This document shows positions 45,605-56,947 of a stretch of DNA of 64,000 nucleotides, piece by piece (position 1 is the first letter of the stretch; each line of letters starts with the position of its first letter). This DNA comes from Putridiphycobacter sp965230195 (GTDB lineage Bacteria > Bacteroidota > Bacteroidia > Flavobacteriales_D > Crocinitomicaceae), in assembly GCA_965230195.1 (NCBI GenBank), contig OZ245997.1, forward strand, positions 620,001 to 684,000. The letters run 5' to 3'. A program made the translations under genes and the position numbers. The notes under the pieces are model-generated. The model was given only the letters and a program-made list of their open reading frames with translations. It made no database searches and was not told the DNA's origin.

Positions 45605-47665
45605 CTACTGTAGTTGAATGCAAGATCTATGCAGTGCAAATAAAAATCCCACCGCCATTGCACGATCCGATGCGTCATCGACCAAATGTCCCTCCAAAAA
45701 TGTAGCCAAGTGCTCACTCTGCACAGAAGAGCACAGAAGAAACGTCACATCCTTCAATAAACATGTCAACCCATTGGCAGACCCCTAAAGAGAGACAGTC
45801 TGACGAGTGGAGGCACGCCTGCAAGGGAGCAACGGACAGACCTGTGCATCATACAGCCCATGTGTCACCGTCGTTCTAACAAGTGCGTCGACAATGATCT
45901 TCAGATGCTGATCGACGTCGTCCTCCACGAGCAGCAGGCAGACGCGAAGGAGTTGGAGGGAATGTATGACTGTGTCTTCGTCGTGGGAACAGAGATCGCT
46001 GCAGATGGCAGAAACGAAGGAACCGAAGTGTATTTGCACCGTAAGTCGGATGCCGAGTCTCGGTCGAGCCACAAAGGGAGCCAACAGTGCAGGATCATTG
46101 CCCACTGGAGACAGAAGCCCGCATCGATGTCGCGATTGCCGCAGCTCTTGTCTTTACCTCGTTTCCAGATGTTCTCTGAAGTGCCCCTTTCGATACCTTG
46201 AGCCTCTTCGGGCAAATATTGTATCTTCTCGCAGATTTCGATCTCGTGATCCCTTTCATACTGTGCACCGATCTCTGTCAAGATCTCGAGGCCTCTCTCT
46301 TTGACATCCGGGATATCGTCTGTCAAGGAGTTGAGCAGATAAGGCAAAAGTCTGGAGACGTAGTCCAAACGCTCCGGGAGATTCAGCAACCAATTGCCAA
46401 TCAGCTCCAAAAACTCTTTTCTCACCTACACACACCCACTTCACTTTGAGATGCGAGCCGTGCGAAATTACCATCGCTGATGTATCCTGTGAAAGAGACC
46501 CGAAGAAATTCACCTTGACCGTGTGCTCGTAGAATTCCTGTCTTCCCAATTGGAGGTATCGATGGTGCGCCAGAGGGAGCCACCTTGATCGGGATGATGT
46601 TTGGGTGATGAAAGGCCACCAGTTCCAGAATCATCTCATGCGCTCCGCATTCCACAAGCGACCCGATAGCTCGAATCGCAGCGACTCGAACTCGCTGTTG
46701 TCGTCGTTGGGCCAAAGGAGCAACTGCCGCCAGTAAGTCTTTCGAGATTCGAAAAAGCCGCTTACCATAGATATCTGTCTTAAAGAGAGGGGTTCATGTC
46801 AGTAGTATTGCTGTTAGGGAAGTCCTCACCGCAAAGGGTTTGTATGCCCTGACAGCAAGAGATGTTTATCCGGGGATACATGTCTGAACATCCTGTAGAA
46901 AGGACAGCGAAAACAGCATCCATATGTTCCACCATATCGGTCGAAAAAGACTGGATAAGAGTGCGGATCAGCGCTACGGTTAACAAACGCACGTCTTCTG
47001 AACGCTCCACTCTTTCCTGCGGAGAACACAGTAAGCCGAGTCCACATTCGAAGAGAAGGTGCCATTGTCTTAGGACGAAGCGCCATTCTTTCATAGAGAA
47101 CTGGAACAACGGTATCCAACACGCCTTTCGCATTTCCGTCAGCGCAAAACTCATAAAAATTGCCACTATAGATCAACACAGAGAGAAAATGCCTTACTGC
47201 AAAAAGATGCTGCAACGCCTCAGCCGAAGAGATTTTGCATGGCTCGGATCCGTCACCGATGATCACGATAAGACGCCTCACAAGTCTTTCCAAGAGAACG
47301 GGTTCACCGCACATGACCTCTCCAAAGGCCACGTCTTCCATCCATGCCTGCAGACGGCGATCACGATCTGTATGGTCAACCAAGAGAGGGTGCTGTATGT
47401 ATGCCTTCAGACATCTCAGTCCCCGTTTTTGCACATCTGGCTTCTTCTCGCCCAGGCGCTGCATCATTCGCTCAAGATTCGGCTTGCTGAGGACGAAATC
47501 TTCTCCCGCGGCATCGACCACCGCCGTTTCTTTTTGGACGCTCTCTTTCCGCGCATCCGCCTTCTTGTTGGTGGGCGCAGTGTTTTGCTGGTTTTGTTGC
47601 AGAGCGCGTCTCGGAGAGGCACTCTTCTGCAGTTCCCGCCACAAGGCATTGACTCTTGCCGTCAT
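45605..47665 (-). CDS. DNAAF5: DNAAF5/HEATR2-like axonemal dynein assembly factor
   Basis: HEAT-repeat protein that helps preassemble axonemal dynein arms in the cytoplasm. Start MTARVNALWRELQKSASPRR at 47663-47665. HEAT-type helices follow: MQRLGEKKPDVQKRGLRCL, VLDTVVPVLYERMA, EDVRLLTVALIRTLIQSFST, HMDAVFAVLSTGCSDMYPRI. Later exons read RVRVAAIRAIGSLVECGAHE, VRKEFLELIGNWLLNLPERL and LPYLLNSLTDDIPDVKERGL. RPRLGIRLTVQIHFGSFVSA and HSLQLLRVCLLLVEDDVDQH closely parallel vertebrate HEATR2 (RVGVRLLVQHNFGKVLPAL). The last exon ends HRSCIQLQ at TAG 45605-45607. Some middle splice sites near 46800-47080 are uncertain. The gene starts 57 bp from the divergent mitoferrin start. Confidence 0.8.
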
Positions 47666-47722
47666 CTCGATGACCGCGTGTCATTTCGTTATCACCGTCA
47701 TCTTAGCTTCTTACGTTCGGCA

Positions 47723-48865
47723 ATGGCCACTGAAGCCGAACGCGTATCTCCCGTCCTGCGCATCCGGACGTACGATGGACTCGATTACTTCTCAGTAAAA
47801 CGCTGCGTCGTTTCGGCGCTCGCCCTGATTCTGTCGGTCCTCGCAGTACTGTCTCGCTGGGGCCATGGCTGGCATCGCAGAGCACTGCGTCATGTATCCC
47901 CTGGACACCATCCGCACGCGTGCCCAAGCCCTCGCCCATCCTGGACAACGTGTACGTCATGAATCACGCCACGAATCTTTCTCTGAGAAGTGATCTGGCA
48001 GCTGCACCGCGCGGCAATTCATCAGGCATTGAAGCGTGCCGTTCTGCACGGTGGTTGGAAGAGTCTCTATCGAGGATTTGCAGCCATGATCTGTGGAGCT
48101 GGGTAAGACCATTCCATCGTCTTTCCGCACATGCTCGCTTGATGAGCGGGATGTGGTTGTGCGACAGTCCGTCCCATGCTCTGCATTTTGCAACGTATGA
48201 ATCGGCGAAGGAATTGTACGGGGGCAACAACAATGGACATCGCCCATTGCCGACAGCCTTTGCTGGAGCGACGGCCGTCATCGTGCACGACGGTTGCATG
48301 ACACCGGCAGACGTCATCAAACAACGCCTCCAAGTGCGTGGCCTATCGCTCGATCGAACACGTCCCCGACCAAAAAGCGCTCTAGATAGTCAATAGTCCT
48401 TACAGAGGTGTCTGGGATTGTTTGACTCGAACGCTGAGGGACGAGGGTCCTCACGCGTTCTATCGCTCTTATCGAACGACTCTCATGATGAACATTCCTT
48501 TCATGTCTGTGCAAGTTGCTGTCTATGAATCCACCAAGATTTTGTTGGGCGCCGAGGAAGAAGATTCTCTGTCGATTCAGCTAACAGCCGGTGGCATTGC
48601 AGGAGCGATGGCTGCCGCTGTGAGCACGCCGTTGGACGTCGTGAAAACGCGCCTCCAGACGGAGGGCGTCGTGAGCAACACCGTCTATCGGTCATCGGGC
48701 GCCATCTCCGTTCTGAGACAGATCGTTCGAGAAGAAGGGAAACACGTGATCTGGAGAGGATTGAAGCCCAGAGTGCTCTTTCATGTGCCGTCCGCCGCCA
48801 TTTGTTGGGGAACGTACGAAACGATGAAGCATGTACTATCATCCAGTCCGTCCCGACGGACATAA
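47723..48865 (+). CDS. Mitoferrin-like mitochondrial carrier (SLC25A28/37, MRS3/4 type)
   Basis: Inner-membrane carrier for iron import. Start MATEAERVSPVLRIRTYDGL, then a 52-nt intron. Carrier signatures appear three times: AEHCVMYPLDTIRTRAQ, CMTPADVIKQRLQ and STPLDVVKTRLQTEG (PxDxxKxRxQ form). Mitoferrin-specific wording includes GPSHALHFATYESAKELYGG, FYRSYRTTLMMNIPFMSVQV and AGGIAGAMAAAVSTPLD. Introns lie near 47949-47988, 48113-48171 and 48331-48402. The stop is at 48863-48865, 4 bp from the stop of the convergent nucleotidase gene. Length is about 310 residues, normal for a carrier. Family level is certain; iron as substrate is inferred from similarity. Confidence 0.92.
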
Positions 48866-48869
48866 AAAT

Positions 48870-50350
48870 CTACTGTTCATTCTCAATACCGCCGCCATTC
48901 ATGAAACGATTCTTCATCAGAAGCGTCAGACGGGAATGGAGTGCAGGAGTCGCGGCGACAATGCCGCCCTGAACGTCCAGAAATCTTCCTTGGGAGAAGT
49001 CCAGTGGATTGCCAATAGCATCGCTGATACATCCACCAGCAGCTTCGACAATAACTGCCCCTGCACAGTGATCCCAGATCTTCTCTCTGTAATAGGAAGG
49101 TGGAAATCGCATGAACAATCCGGCATCACCACGGCTCAATGCGCCTAACAAACATAAAGAAGATGCACGAGATGCGCAACGTCTAGGGTCCGACCGTATT
49201 TCGATTGACTGTCCAAACGCAGCGGAATTTGTTGGATGCCGAGATCCTTGGCCTACACCCATACATGAAAAAGAGTGACCGATCGATGTGTGACACGACC
49301 AGTTTTCTTGCAAGTTTGTGATTCGAGTGGCGAGATTCGAACGATTCCATGAAACGCATCTGGGACAACGGCGTTTCGGTGTCGACTTGGATAGGGTTCT
49401 GTGGCAAATCGTCGGACCAGAGGGAACCAACGTAGGCCTTCTCTCCTTTGCTTCCAGCAAAGAGGCAGCCCACATCGTCTCCGTGCGACTGAAGGTCCTC
49501 CGAAGCAACTACATGACCGTTTCCGTACGGTATCTTCGGCAAGAAGGAAAGCAAACCAGGTTGTCCATCTATCGATTCGATTCTTCTCTGTGGCATGTTT
49601 GGACATCCGAGCACGCCCATCGTCGCCTGTCGCACTCTCTTAGTCGTTTTTAATAGTCACATGATGTGACGGTAGAGACCTTTCCTTCAGACAGCAGGCC
49701 CAGACAGACGGCGTACTGTCGATTGGAGACGAATCCAATCGTCCCGTCGATCGGATCGAGTACCCAGTGTTCTCCGGACGAACCCCCTTCCGACAGTCCA
49801 AGATCTCACACATATCACTCTTTTCTGGCGCACGGACAGAGACAGACACCAACCGATGAGATCGAGAACGTCGCGCTCCGATAGTGCGGGCGCAGTGTCG
49901 GGTACAAAGCGATTCACCAGTTCCGTGATCCGTCTTCGCATCTCCCGATGCCTCTCCCCACTGTCCAAGCTGTCCCATCGTTTTGTGTCCGCCATACAGA
50001 CCCGACCTTATCGATTCGGCATTCTCCTCGGCCACGAGCGACAGCGATGTCCCGGCCGGAAGACTCTCTTGCAGGGTGTAGGCCACGATCGCCTGCGCCC
50101 CAAAGTCCGCCACCGTCACCGGAGAATCGTCCTCCTTCCCCATCTCCTCCGTCGATTGCAGATTCGACTGTACTTCCTACACTCCCCTTCGCTCGACAGT
50201 CGTCACAGACATGACCGCCCGCACTCGACAGAGTCGCGATGCTCGTCGCACTGCCAGACAGGCCGTGTCTATGCGACGGCGGACTTCGACATGTTGTGCT
50301 CTCTGTGCATGGACTCGAAGTCGAATCGCCCGTCCGACGGCCAAACGCAT
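48870..50350 (-). CDS. 3'(2'),5'-bisphosphate nucleotidase (HAL2/SAL1 type)
   Basis: Hydrolyses PAP to AMP in sulfate assimilation and retrograde signalling. MRLAVGRAIRLRVHAQ opens the longest supported start (ATG 50348-50350); HVEVRRRIDTACLAVRRASR is the first conserved helix. A 48-nt intron joins LCR to EVQSNLQSTEEMGKEDDSPV. TVADFGAQAIVAYTL and SLVAEENAE (metal ligand Glu) follow, then WVLDPIDGTIGFVSNRQYAV with the DPIDGT motif, MGVLGCPNMPQ, and IPLRLDSQSKYGALSRGDAG. The last part reads REKIWDHCAGAVIVEAAGG and NPLDFSQGRFLD. This matches Arabidopsis SAL1 throughout, about 400 residues. The ATG lies 34 bp from the divergent CDP-DAG synthase start. Confidence 0.92.
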
Positions 50351-50384
50351 CGGATGACGGACGACCTTCATTACCTCATCGACA

Positions 50385-51712
50385 ATGCGGCTCTGGATCG
50401 CGGGTGAGAGCCACTGTCGCACAGCGCCTCTCTGTCGTCCCCTACCCTCGCGCTCTATCGCCTTTCCCCGACGGCCATCTCCTCTCAGACGTCGTCTCCA
50501 TCGATGCCTCCGAAACGACGCTTCGGAGTCTGACGTTGAGCTCGACGCGACGAAGGAGGCATCTCTGGCGACAGAAGCTCTAAACGCACCTCCTCTTGTT
50601 CAGCCATCCAGCTCGGCGAAACTCCTCAAGAGGGCGACGTTCGGACTGCTCCTTGGGTTATCCGGCATTGTGGTCGTGCTTTCTGGCGGACTGCTCTTCT
50701 CCTGTATCGTCGCCGCCTGTGCTTACCAGGTGTCGCGAGAGTTCAACGGACTCGTTATCTCCATGCGAAACGAACGCAGGACATTCGCCCCGCCGAATTC
50801 GATCAGGGAACTCATGACGGTGTTCTGTCTGCTGTTCCCGTTGATGACGTACTTCTACCCACGGGGCGGGAAGACGGCCCTCCTGCTGTCCGTCGCTGTA
50901 TTCATCTTGCTCTGCATGGAAGTGCTCTTTGTGAAGAAACCAAAATTCTCACAGCTCACAGCAGCGGTGTTCGGACTCTTCTACTGCGGTGAGATGGAAA
51001 GACGATCCTTATGGGGATGAATGTTTCGCAGGTTTCTTGCCTTCTTTTTGGGTAAAACTGCGAATGATGACGGCGCCCGCAGTACATTCCGTTTTCGCCA
51101 CGAACTGGCCAGTGAGTGCCTTTCGTTTTCTTGCAAGGCAAAAGAGTGCGAGTGATCGAGGTGTTGTTGGGTGGACTGAGCCACTGGACCGTGGGTTTGG
51201 TAGCGACGTTCATCGCTGCGACCTGTGTTGGCTTTGCGGACACCGGTGCCTACTTTGTCGGGAAATCTCTGGGTCGGACGCAGCTGACACGCATTAGTCC
51301 TAAGAAAACGGTCGAGGGGGCACTGGGAGGACTCTTTTCCAGTGTCTTTGTTGCCTTTGCTGGATGGAAAGTCGCCGGATGGCCTGGATCGCCCCTCTTT
51401 GCGTGTATTGTCGGCGTAAGTGTCTACACGCTCCCTACCTCCCGCACCGATTGGCTGTGGCTGCAGTCGTTGGTCTTTGTTTCCAGTCTTTTCGGGGATT
51501 TGATCGAGTCCATTCTGAAGCGAGAAGCTGGCATGAAGGTAGGCATTGCTGCTGTATGACACGACCTGCAGAAAACGACGTGGATGCACTAGGATTCTGG
51601 CAGTCTGATCCCGGGCCATGGTGGATTGCTGGATCGGCTCGACAGCTACATGTTTACAGGAGCGGTGACCTATCTCTGTGTAAACAGCATTCTTCCACAT
51701 TTTGGGTTGTGA
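50385..51712 (+). CDS. Phosphatidate cytidylyltransferase (CDP-diacylglycerol synthase, CdsA type)
   Basis: Makes CDP-diacylglycerol for phosphatidylglycerol and phosphatidylinositol synthesis. Start at 50385 (MRLWIAGESHCRTAPLCRPL) gives a basic leader, possibly targeting to an organelle. Membrane helices follow: RATFGLLLGLSGIVVVLSGG, LLSVAVFILLCMEVLFV, LVATFIAATCVGFADTGAYF. The signature is in RISPKKTVEGALGGLFSSV, and the C-terminal acidic pair in LFGDLIESILKREAGMK. A 54-nt intron leads to DSGSLIPGHGGLLDRLDSYM and TGAVTYLCVNSILPHFG, the classic CTP-transferase ending with DRLDS. The bacterial CdsA/plastid CDS4-5 form is favoured by this ending. The stop is at 51710-51712. A GTGAG at 50403 might be a donor, so the leader could be shorter. 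Confidence 0.9.
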
Positions 51713-51737
51713 GGGGCTCAGATACATTTTTTAAGTT

Positions 51738-54500
51738 TCACCGCTCTTTCTTCGGTTCTCTGTCTCTCAGAAAGCGATCCATGAGTTCTTGAGAGATACA
51801 TGTGACGACTGGATTGTTCTTGAATCCTGCCTCTGCAAAGGTCACGGAGAGCTTTGTCAGTTCGCCCGGCGACATGGAGGTCAGTCGATGGGACTTCTGC
51901 ATTTCTTCAGACAACGCGACCCCAAGAGACAGCAACGGCGCTTGTTGAAACATTCTGTGCTCCAGGACGGTACAGAGATGGGCAAGTTGATAAGGCTGAA
52001 AACGTGATATCCGATCAGGATCCGTGACGACGCTCAGCAGAGCGTCCGGAAAAGAAGGAGCATTTCCAGACTGAACGATCTGTGCAACAGACACGAAAAT
52101 GAGAGTGAGTTGCTGATCTGTTAGATCGGTTAGTCGTTGGACATTGCCAAGTGCTTCTGTTAGACGAACAGCCGATGGCGGATCTGCCTCGTGAAGTCTT
52201 TCCATTCCAACAACGATATCTGTCAACTCAGCAGGACTGTAGTCCATCATGCGTCCTTCATCGGTTGCTTCTTTCAGCATCGTTGCACAAAGGTCTTTAT
52301 CGTGGCTGGCTGCGTCACCCAGTCCGTAAACGAAATGTGCAAGGGCGTTGTTCGTCAGATGTGTCACATCGATGCTGGACAGACACGCTTGAATGGATTG
52401 CCATACATCTTCTTCGCTCATCCGCAGACCACCGAGGCCGTAGACCAGGCGGCTCAGCTGCTCGGGATCCATTTTGTCCAGCCGATGAGGTTTCAGCACT
52501 TCCGTCTTAAGGCGATTCATTCCTTGCGCCGTTTTCTGTTTCAGTCCCGGAAGCACAAAGAGCAGTTCGGTGAGTTCTTCGTTTGTCAATCGCGCAAGTC
52601 TTCCAATTTTTGTGATCTCTTCGAACACGGGTCGTGTCCATTGCTGCGATCTTAAACGCATCCTCTTGAAGCTTGTGATGAGCGAAATCAGGGATCGTTC
52701 CGAAGCGTGCAGCATTCTGTGGGATTGGGTTGCTTCGGTCAGAAGCTTCTCCACAGCCGTACTCATAGACATCCGGCTCAGTTGTATGCCAGTGATGACG
52801 TTGACCAATCCTTGCTCTGAACACTGATCCAAGTTCCGTGGATGCGTCATGGTACGTAACAGACATTGAAATGTCGATGCATCTTTCCAACCCAAACGGG
52901 CCAAAGAGTAGAAGATCCCTGCCAGCTGATGGGAGTGGAAATTCGATAGTCTCTCTTCTTTTACCACCTCTGCTGCTAAGGGAACAAGAAAACAGTCGGC
53001 ATGGATTCTGTTCACACGAAATCCGTAGGCATAGAAGCTCAGCATCTCAGGTGTAGCTGTCTGCAGCCGCCGGACGATCTCCTCTGTACAGCGATTCAGT
53101 TGTGCCTCGTCTGTGATTCCCCGTTGGCACATTCCGGGGAGAATCCCCGCCAGTGCTTCATCTGACAGTGTCTGCAGTTTCTCTGGTCTCGTCAATTGCT
53201 CGAGCAATCTGTCACAAAGTGCTTCCTCCGCCTCAGAGCTGCGTTTTCCAAAAATAAAGGTGAGCAGTTCGCGTTCGGACAGACGATCCTGTTCAACGCG
53301 GACGAGATCTTGTGCCTTCCCCATTAAGATTCTGACACATGGATGATTTGCATACCCCAAGGACTTTAATGCGGAGAGCATAGAGAGCATCCCTTGTTGT
53401 GTGAAGAGTGGCAATCGACAGTCATCTGTTGCCTCTTCCAAGAAAACCTGCAGTGCTTGGCTCTGAACCCGAAGTCCACTCAGTGCGTGAATGATATGGA
53501 CGATGTGCGCTTCGGTGTAGATCGACAGGCGCTCGGGCTTTGACATCTCAGCAATCAATTTCAGCAGAAACGGCCACTGACGAAAAGGAAGAAGCTGCTT
53601 AGAAGCTGTCAGCAGAGAGACGAGTTCTGTTGCTTTGAAACCTTGAAGCCGTTCGGGTCGAACAATCTCATCGCCCACTATCGTCAAGGCTCGTCGATGC
53701 GTTACCACCTGCAGAGAGGCCAGTGCTCGCCATACGGACACCAGTTCTTCATATCTCATGGACTGCAGTCTGGATGTATTCGACACTTCGTCGCAGATCA
53801 TGTGTTGAACCGCCGGATTCTGAAATCGCAACATCCCAAATCCGGAAGCGATCTGGACCAGATGTGACGTCAAAAGATTTGCCGCAAATCCCGGGGCCAC
53901 GAACAGTCGACTGAATTCCTGCAGCACTTTAAAGGAAGCCGTCTCATCGGATGGATTGGAGGTGGGAGACGGCGGCTGTTGGATGGAACGCTGGAGATCG
54001 GCCAGAGATGCGAGACATCTGGCGATTAGAACGCCATTCAACTGTAGCACACATTCCCGATCGATGATCCGCAGCATCATGGCTTCGCTGACGGAGGACA
54101 GATGTGAAGGCAATTGACAGCAGCTCTGCAGAAGGGAAACGACATCGGCTGCAGCCATCGATGGCGCATGCTTCAGCGCCAACTCTGTCATGAAAGACAG
54201 TGTCTCTTTCTGAGGGACACTCCCAAATTGCACGAGCCTTCGAAAGGCGGCCGCCACTCGTTTCCCCGTCATTTTCTCCTCAAGATGCGTCAGAACGTCA
54301 CGAAGCTCACTCTCTGAGTCGACGGCGTTAAAAGAGAAGTGCTGGGCGTCGTCTCTGAATGGGTCTTTACTCTCCGTCGCGGTATCGAGAACGGTCCCGC
54401 CCGAGGAAGAAGGACGTCCGTATCGAAGCGCGGATCCTTGTCTTGCCAACAGCTGAGACCACGAGCCATTCCTGAGCCATCTCAGTCGGCAGCGATACAT
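51738..54500 (-). CDS. Helical-repeat organellar protein, HPR/OPR type, intronless
   Basis: A single open frame of 920 codons from ATG 54498-54500 (MYRCRLRWLRNGSWSQLLAR), a basic, acid-free start like a mitochondrial or plastid presequence. Most of the protein is a tandem array of about 35-38-residue helical repeats with a recurring L-S/x-E-L-x-x-L/I pattern: NFHSHQLAGIFYSLARLG, QCSEQGLVNVITGIQLSRM, KMDPEQLSRLVYGLGGL, DYSPAELTDIVVGMERL, DLTDQQLTLIFVSVAQI, SMSPGELTKLSVTFAEAG. Such arrays occur in octotricopeptide (OPR), heptatricopeptide (HPR) and FASTK-like proteins that bind organellar RNA. No C-terminal RAP domain is visible. RNA binding is inferred. The absence of introns over 2.8 kb contrasts with its neighbours. 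Confidence 0.8.
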   Translation of the reverse strand: MYRCRLRWLRNGSWSQLLARQGSALRYGRPSSSGGTVLDTATESKDPFRDDAQHFSFNAVDSESELRDVLTHLEEKMTGKRVAAAFRRLVQFGSVPQKETLSFMTELALKHAPSMAAADVVSLLQSCCQLPSHLSSVSEAMMLRIIDRECVLQLNGVLIARCLASLADLQRSIQQPPSPTSNPSDETASFKVLQEFSRLFVAPGFAANLLTSHLVQIASGFGMLRFQNPAVQHMICDEVSNTSRLQSMRYEELVSVWRALASLQVVTHRRALTIVGDEIVRPERLQGFKATELVSLLTASKQLLPFRQWPFLLKLIAEMSKPERLSIYTEAHIVHIIHALSGLRVQSQALQVFLEEATDDCRLPLFTQQGMLSMLSALKSLGYANHPCVRILMGKAQDLVRVEQDRLSERELLTFIFGKRSSEAEEALCDRLLEQLTRPEKLQTLSDEALAGILPGMCQRGITDEAQLNRCTEEIVRRLQTATPEMLSFYAYGFRVNRIHADCFLVPLAAEVVKEERLSNFHSHQLAGIFYSLARLGWKDASTFQCLLRTMTHPRNLDQCSEQGLVNVITGIQLSRMSMSTAVEKLLTEATQSHRMLHASERSLISLITSFKRMRLRSQQWTRPVFEEITKIGRLARLTNEELTELLFVLPGLKQKTAQGMNRLKTEVLKPHRLDKMDPEQLSRLVYGLGGLRMSEEDVWQSIQACLSSIDVTHLTNNALAHFVYGLGDAASHDKDLCATMLKEATDEGRMMDYSPAELTDIVVGMERLHEADPPSAVRLTEALGNVQRLTDLTDQQLTLIFVSVAQIVQSGNAPSFPDALLSVVTDPDRISRFQPYQLAHLCTVLEHRMFQQAPLLSLGVALSEEMQKSHRLTSMSPGELTKLSVTFAEAGFKNNPVVTCISQELMDRFLRDREPKKER

Positions 54501-54573
54501 TGAACATCTCGCAGAAGTGACAAGGAGAATCTCGTGCGTCACTTGAGGCTCGTCGCTTCTCTTCTGTTTCTCG

Positions 54574-56878
54574 ATGGCGACGTCGCGTCCATTGACGGAT
54601 CGCGCTTTTGCCTCGTTTTCTGAACTGGCGGCGGAGACGGTGGCGTTTCTGAGAGATGAGGGATTCGAATACGCGACACCGGTTCAGGCGGCAGTGTTGC
54701 CGCTATTCTGTGGGAACAAAGATGTCGTGGTCGATGCCTGTACGGGATCGGGAAAGACGTTGGCCTTTCTTCTACCCATCCTCGAAAAACTCCGAAACTG
54801 TGGGAAGAAATTTGCCAAACATGATGTCCATTGCACTCTGGCCTTTGCCCTCTTCCTAATAACTTTGTGGCATTTGTCTAGGTGGCATTTATCGTCATCT
54901 CACCGACAAGGGAGCTGGCAACGCAGACCTTTCGTGTGACGAAACACCTGTTCACCACACTGCTGGGACTTACGGTTATGAGACTCGTGGGTGGATGGTA
55001 ACCGACGACAAAGACTCGAGATTGTGCTATGGTATGGCATAGTGATGTTGGGACAGATTTAGTGAAGATCGAGGAGACAGGAGGAAATGTTATTCTCGCC
55101 ACGCCTGGACGACTAAACGATATCATGAAGAAGAACACGCCGCTCAACTTTGCTTCTTTGGAGGTCTGCTCGGCATTACCTGTCGTCCACTAGAGAGACC
55201 TGCTCAGGTGCTTGTGTTGGATGAAGCCGATCGTTTGCTGGATCTGGGATTTGAGACAGAGCTCCTTCAAATCGTGCATTCCCTGCCGAAGCAACGCAGA
55301 ACTGGACTCTTCTCGGCAACGCAGACAGTGACGCAGACACACACGGATGACGATTTCATTGGCCGCCTTTGCTTAGGAAGCATGTGAGATGTTGGTAAAG
55401 GCAGGACTACGAAATCCACTGGGCATCAATGTGACCACGACGATGACGGACACGGCAGAGAGAGTCTCGGATTTTTCTCAGAAGACACCACAGTCGCTGT
55501 CTATCTCGGCCATCGTCCTACCGCTGGATCAGAAATGGAATCAGTTTGTGCAGCTGCTTCTGGATCATCCTCACGACAAGATCATTGTCTATGGCCTGAC
55601 ATGCGCCTGTGTGGACTACTGGTTTTACGTACTGCGCAAGATGGACGCGCTAAAGGATTACAAAATCCGTGCGGTGCATGGAAGGATGCCACAGTCGGGA
55701 CGAGAGAAGGCTATTCAAGCCTTTACATCGGACATTGCAGGTAGACGCCAGCAATGACCGATATCATTCCTACAGTGACAGTGATGGAGGTGTGTTGCTC
55801 GCAACGGACCTGGCGGCGAGAGGATTGGACATTCCAGAAGTGCAAAGGGTTGTGCAGCTTGACGCTCCGCAAGATCCCAATGCCTTTGTGCATCGCGTTG
55901 GTCGTACAGCCCGAATGGGGAGAAGAGGAAAGGCGACCATCTACTTGGCTCCTAACGAAGAGAGCTACATCAAGTTTTTACAGCTCAGAAAGGTAAAACA
56001 AATGACCCAAGGGTCATCGTGGCATGACGCGAAGCATCCAGGTTCCGATCAAACGAAAGGAGGGAGGCAGGGAAGGGGAAGATCAGATGTCATGGCTTCG
56101 AAGGCTTTCCGAAACGGAGAGAGAAGCGATGCTGAAGGGCATTACTGCCTTCACGTCATACGTTCGCGCGTACAGCAATCATCACTGCCCGTACATTTTC
56201 CATCTCAAGGAACTGGATCTGGGCAAGCTGGCCTATACGTTTGGATTGCTCTATTTGCCAGGAATGAAAGAAATCAAGTTCGTTCATTTCCTGTGTCCAT
56301 TCATTAGGCCCACGCTGACGTGACTGTGGCGTGATAGAGTCAAGAATGCCGTGGACTTTGTTTCATCGACTGTCAATCCACAGAGCATTCCATTCGTGGA
56401 CAAGGCACGCGAGGCAGAGAGGCAGCAGAAACTGGCACAAATGCCGAGAAGCGCACAAGTGAAGATTGAAGAAAGGAAAGGCAGCAAGAAGAGAGGCCAA
56501 AAGCGGATGGTGATTGTTCAAGAATCTGTTAAGAAACTGAAGAAATGTCGAAATCCTGACAGAAGGGATTTGGAAGAGCTGCAGGAGGATTACAAACTTT
56601 ACAAGTTAGAGAAAAAAGCAAAGAAAAGAGAAGGGAAAGCATCACCGGACCCTAAGCCGTTACCTCCAGATGTCACTCCTGGGCCAACAACCGGAGAAAA
56701 GAGACCATCTTCTTGCCTACCATCGGCCGCCCCTCGGCAACGTTCTTCGAAAAAACAGTGCAGCAGAGACGAGGGGCCACGAAATGAACATCAAAGAGAT
56801 GCGTTGCGTGTCTCATTACGAAAGAAACTGGATGCTCTTCAGCAGAATCGGCAAGTTGGGGGGCACTGTAAGTACTGA
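54574..56878 (+). CDS. DEAD-box RNA helicase, DDX55/Spb4 type
   Basis: Nucleolar helicase for 60S subunit assembly. MATSRPLTDRAFASFSELAA leads to YATPVQAAVLPLFCGNKDVV and VDACTGSGKTLAFLLPILEK (motif I). Later exons give FIVISPTRELATQTF (Ia), NVILATPGRLNDIM (Ib), VLVLDEADRLLDLGFE (II), RRTGLFSATQT (III), KAGLRNPLGINV, LATDLAARGLDIPEVQ (V) and AFVHRVGRTARMGRRGK (VI). After the core comes the Spb4-type C-terminus: AFTSYVRAYSNHHCPYIFHL, LAYTFGLLYLPGMKEIK, STVNPQSIPFVDKAREAERQ, then a lysine-rich tail. The wording follows human DDX55 (FVSYVQAYAKHECNLIFRL). Introns sit near 54815-54880, 54985-55050, 55160-55212 and 56260-56340. The start is 73 bp from the divergent HPR/OPR gene. Confidence 0.9.
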
Positions 56879-56947
56879 ATGATGTGACGTTTACTTTCGG
56901 ACGATCGACGGAGCTAATGCGCATCGTACGAAAAAGCTGTGAGACGC

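Noticed and set aside
54574..56878. DDX10/Dbp4 as the identity of the helicase
   Set aside because: The region after motif VI (SYVRAYSNHHCPYIFHL) and the tail match DDX55/Spb4 instead.
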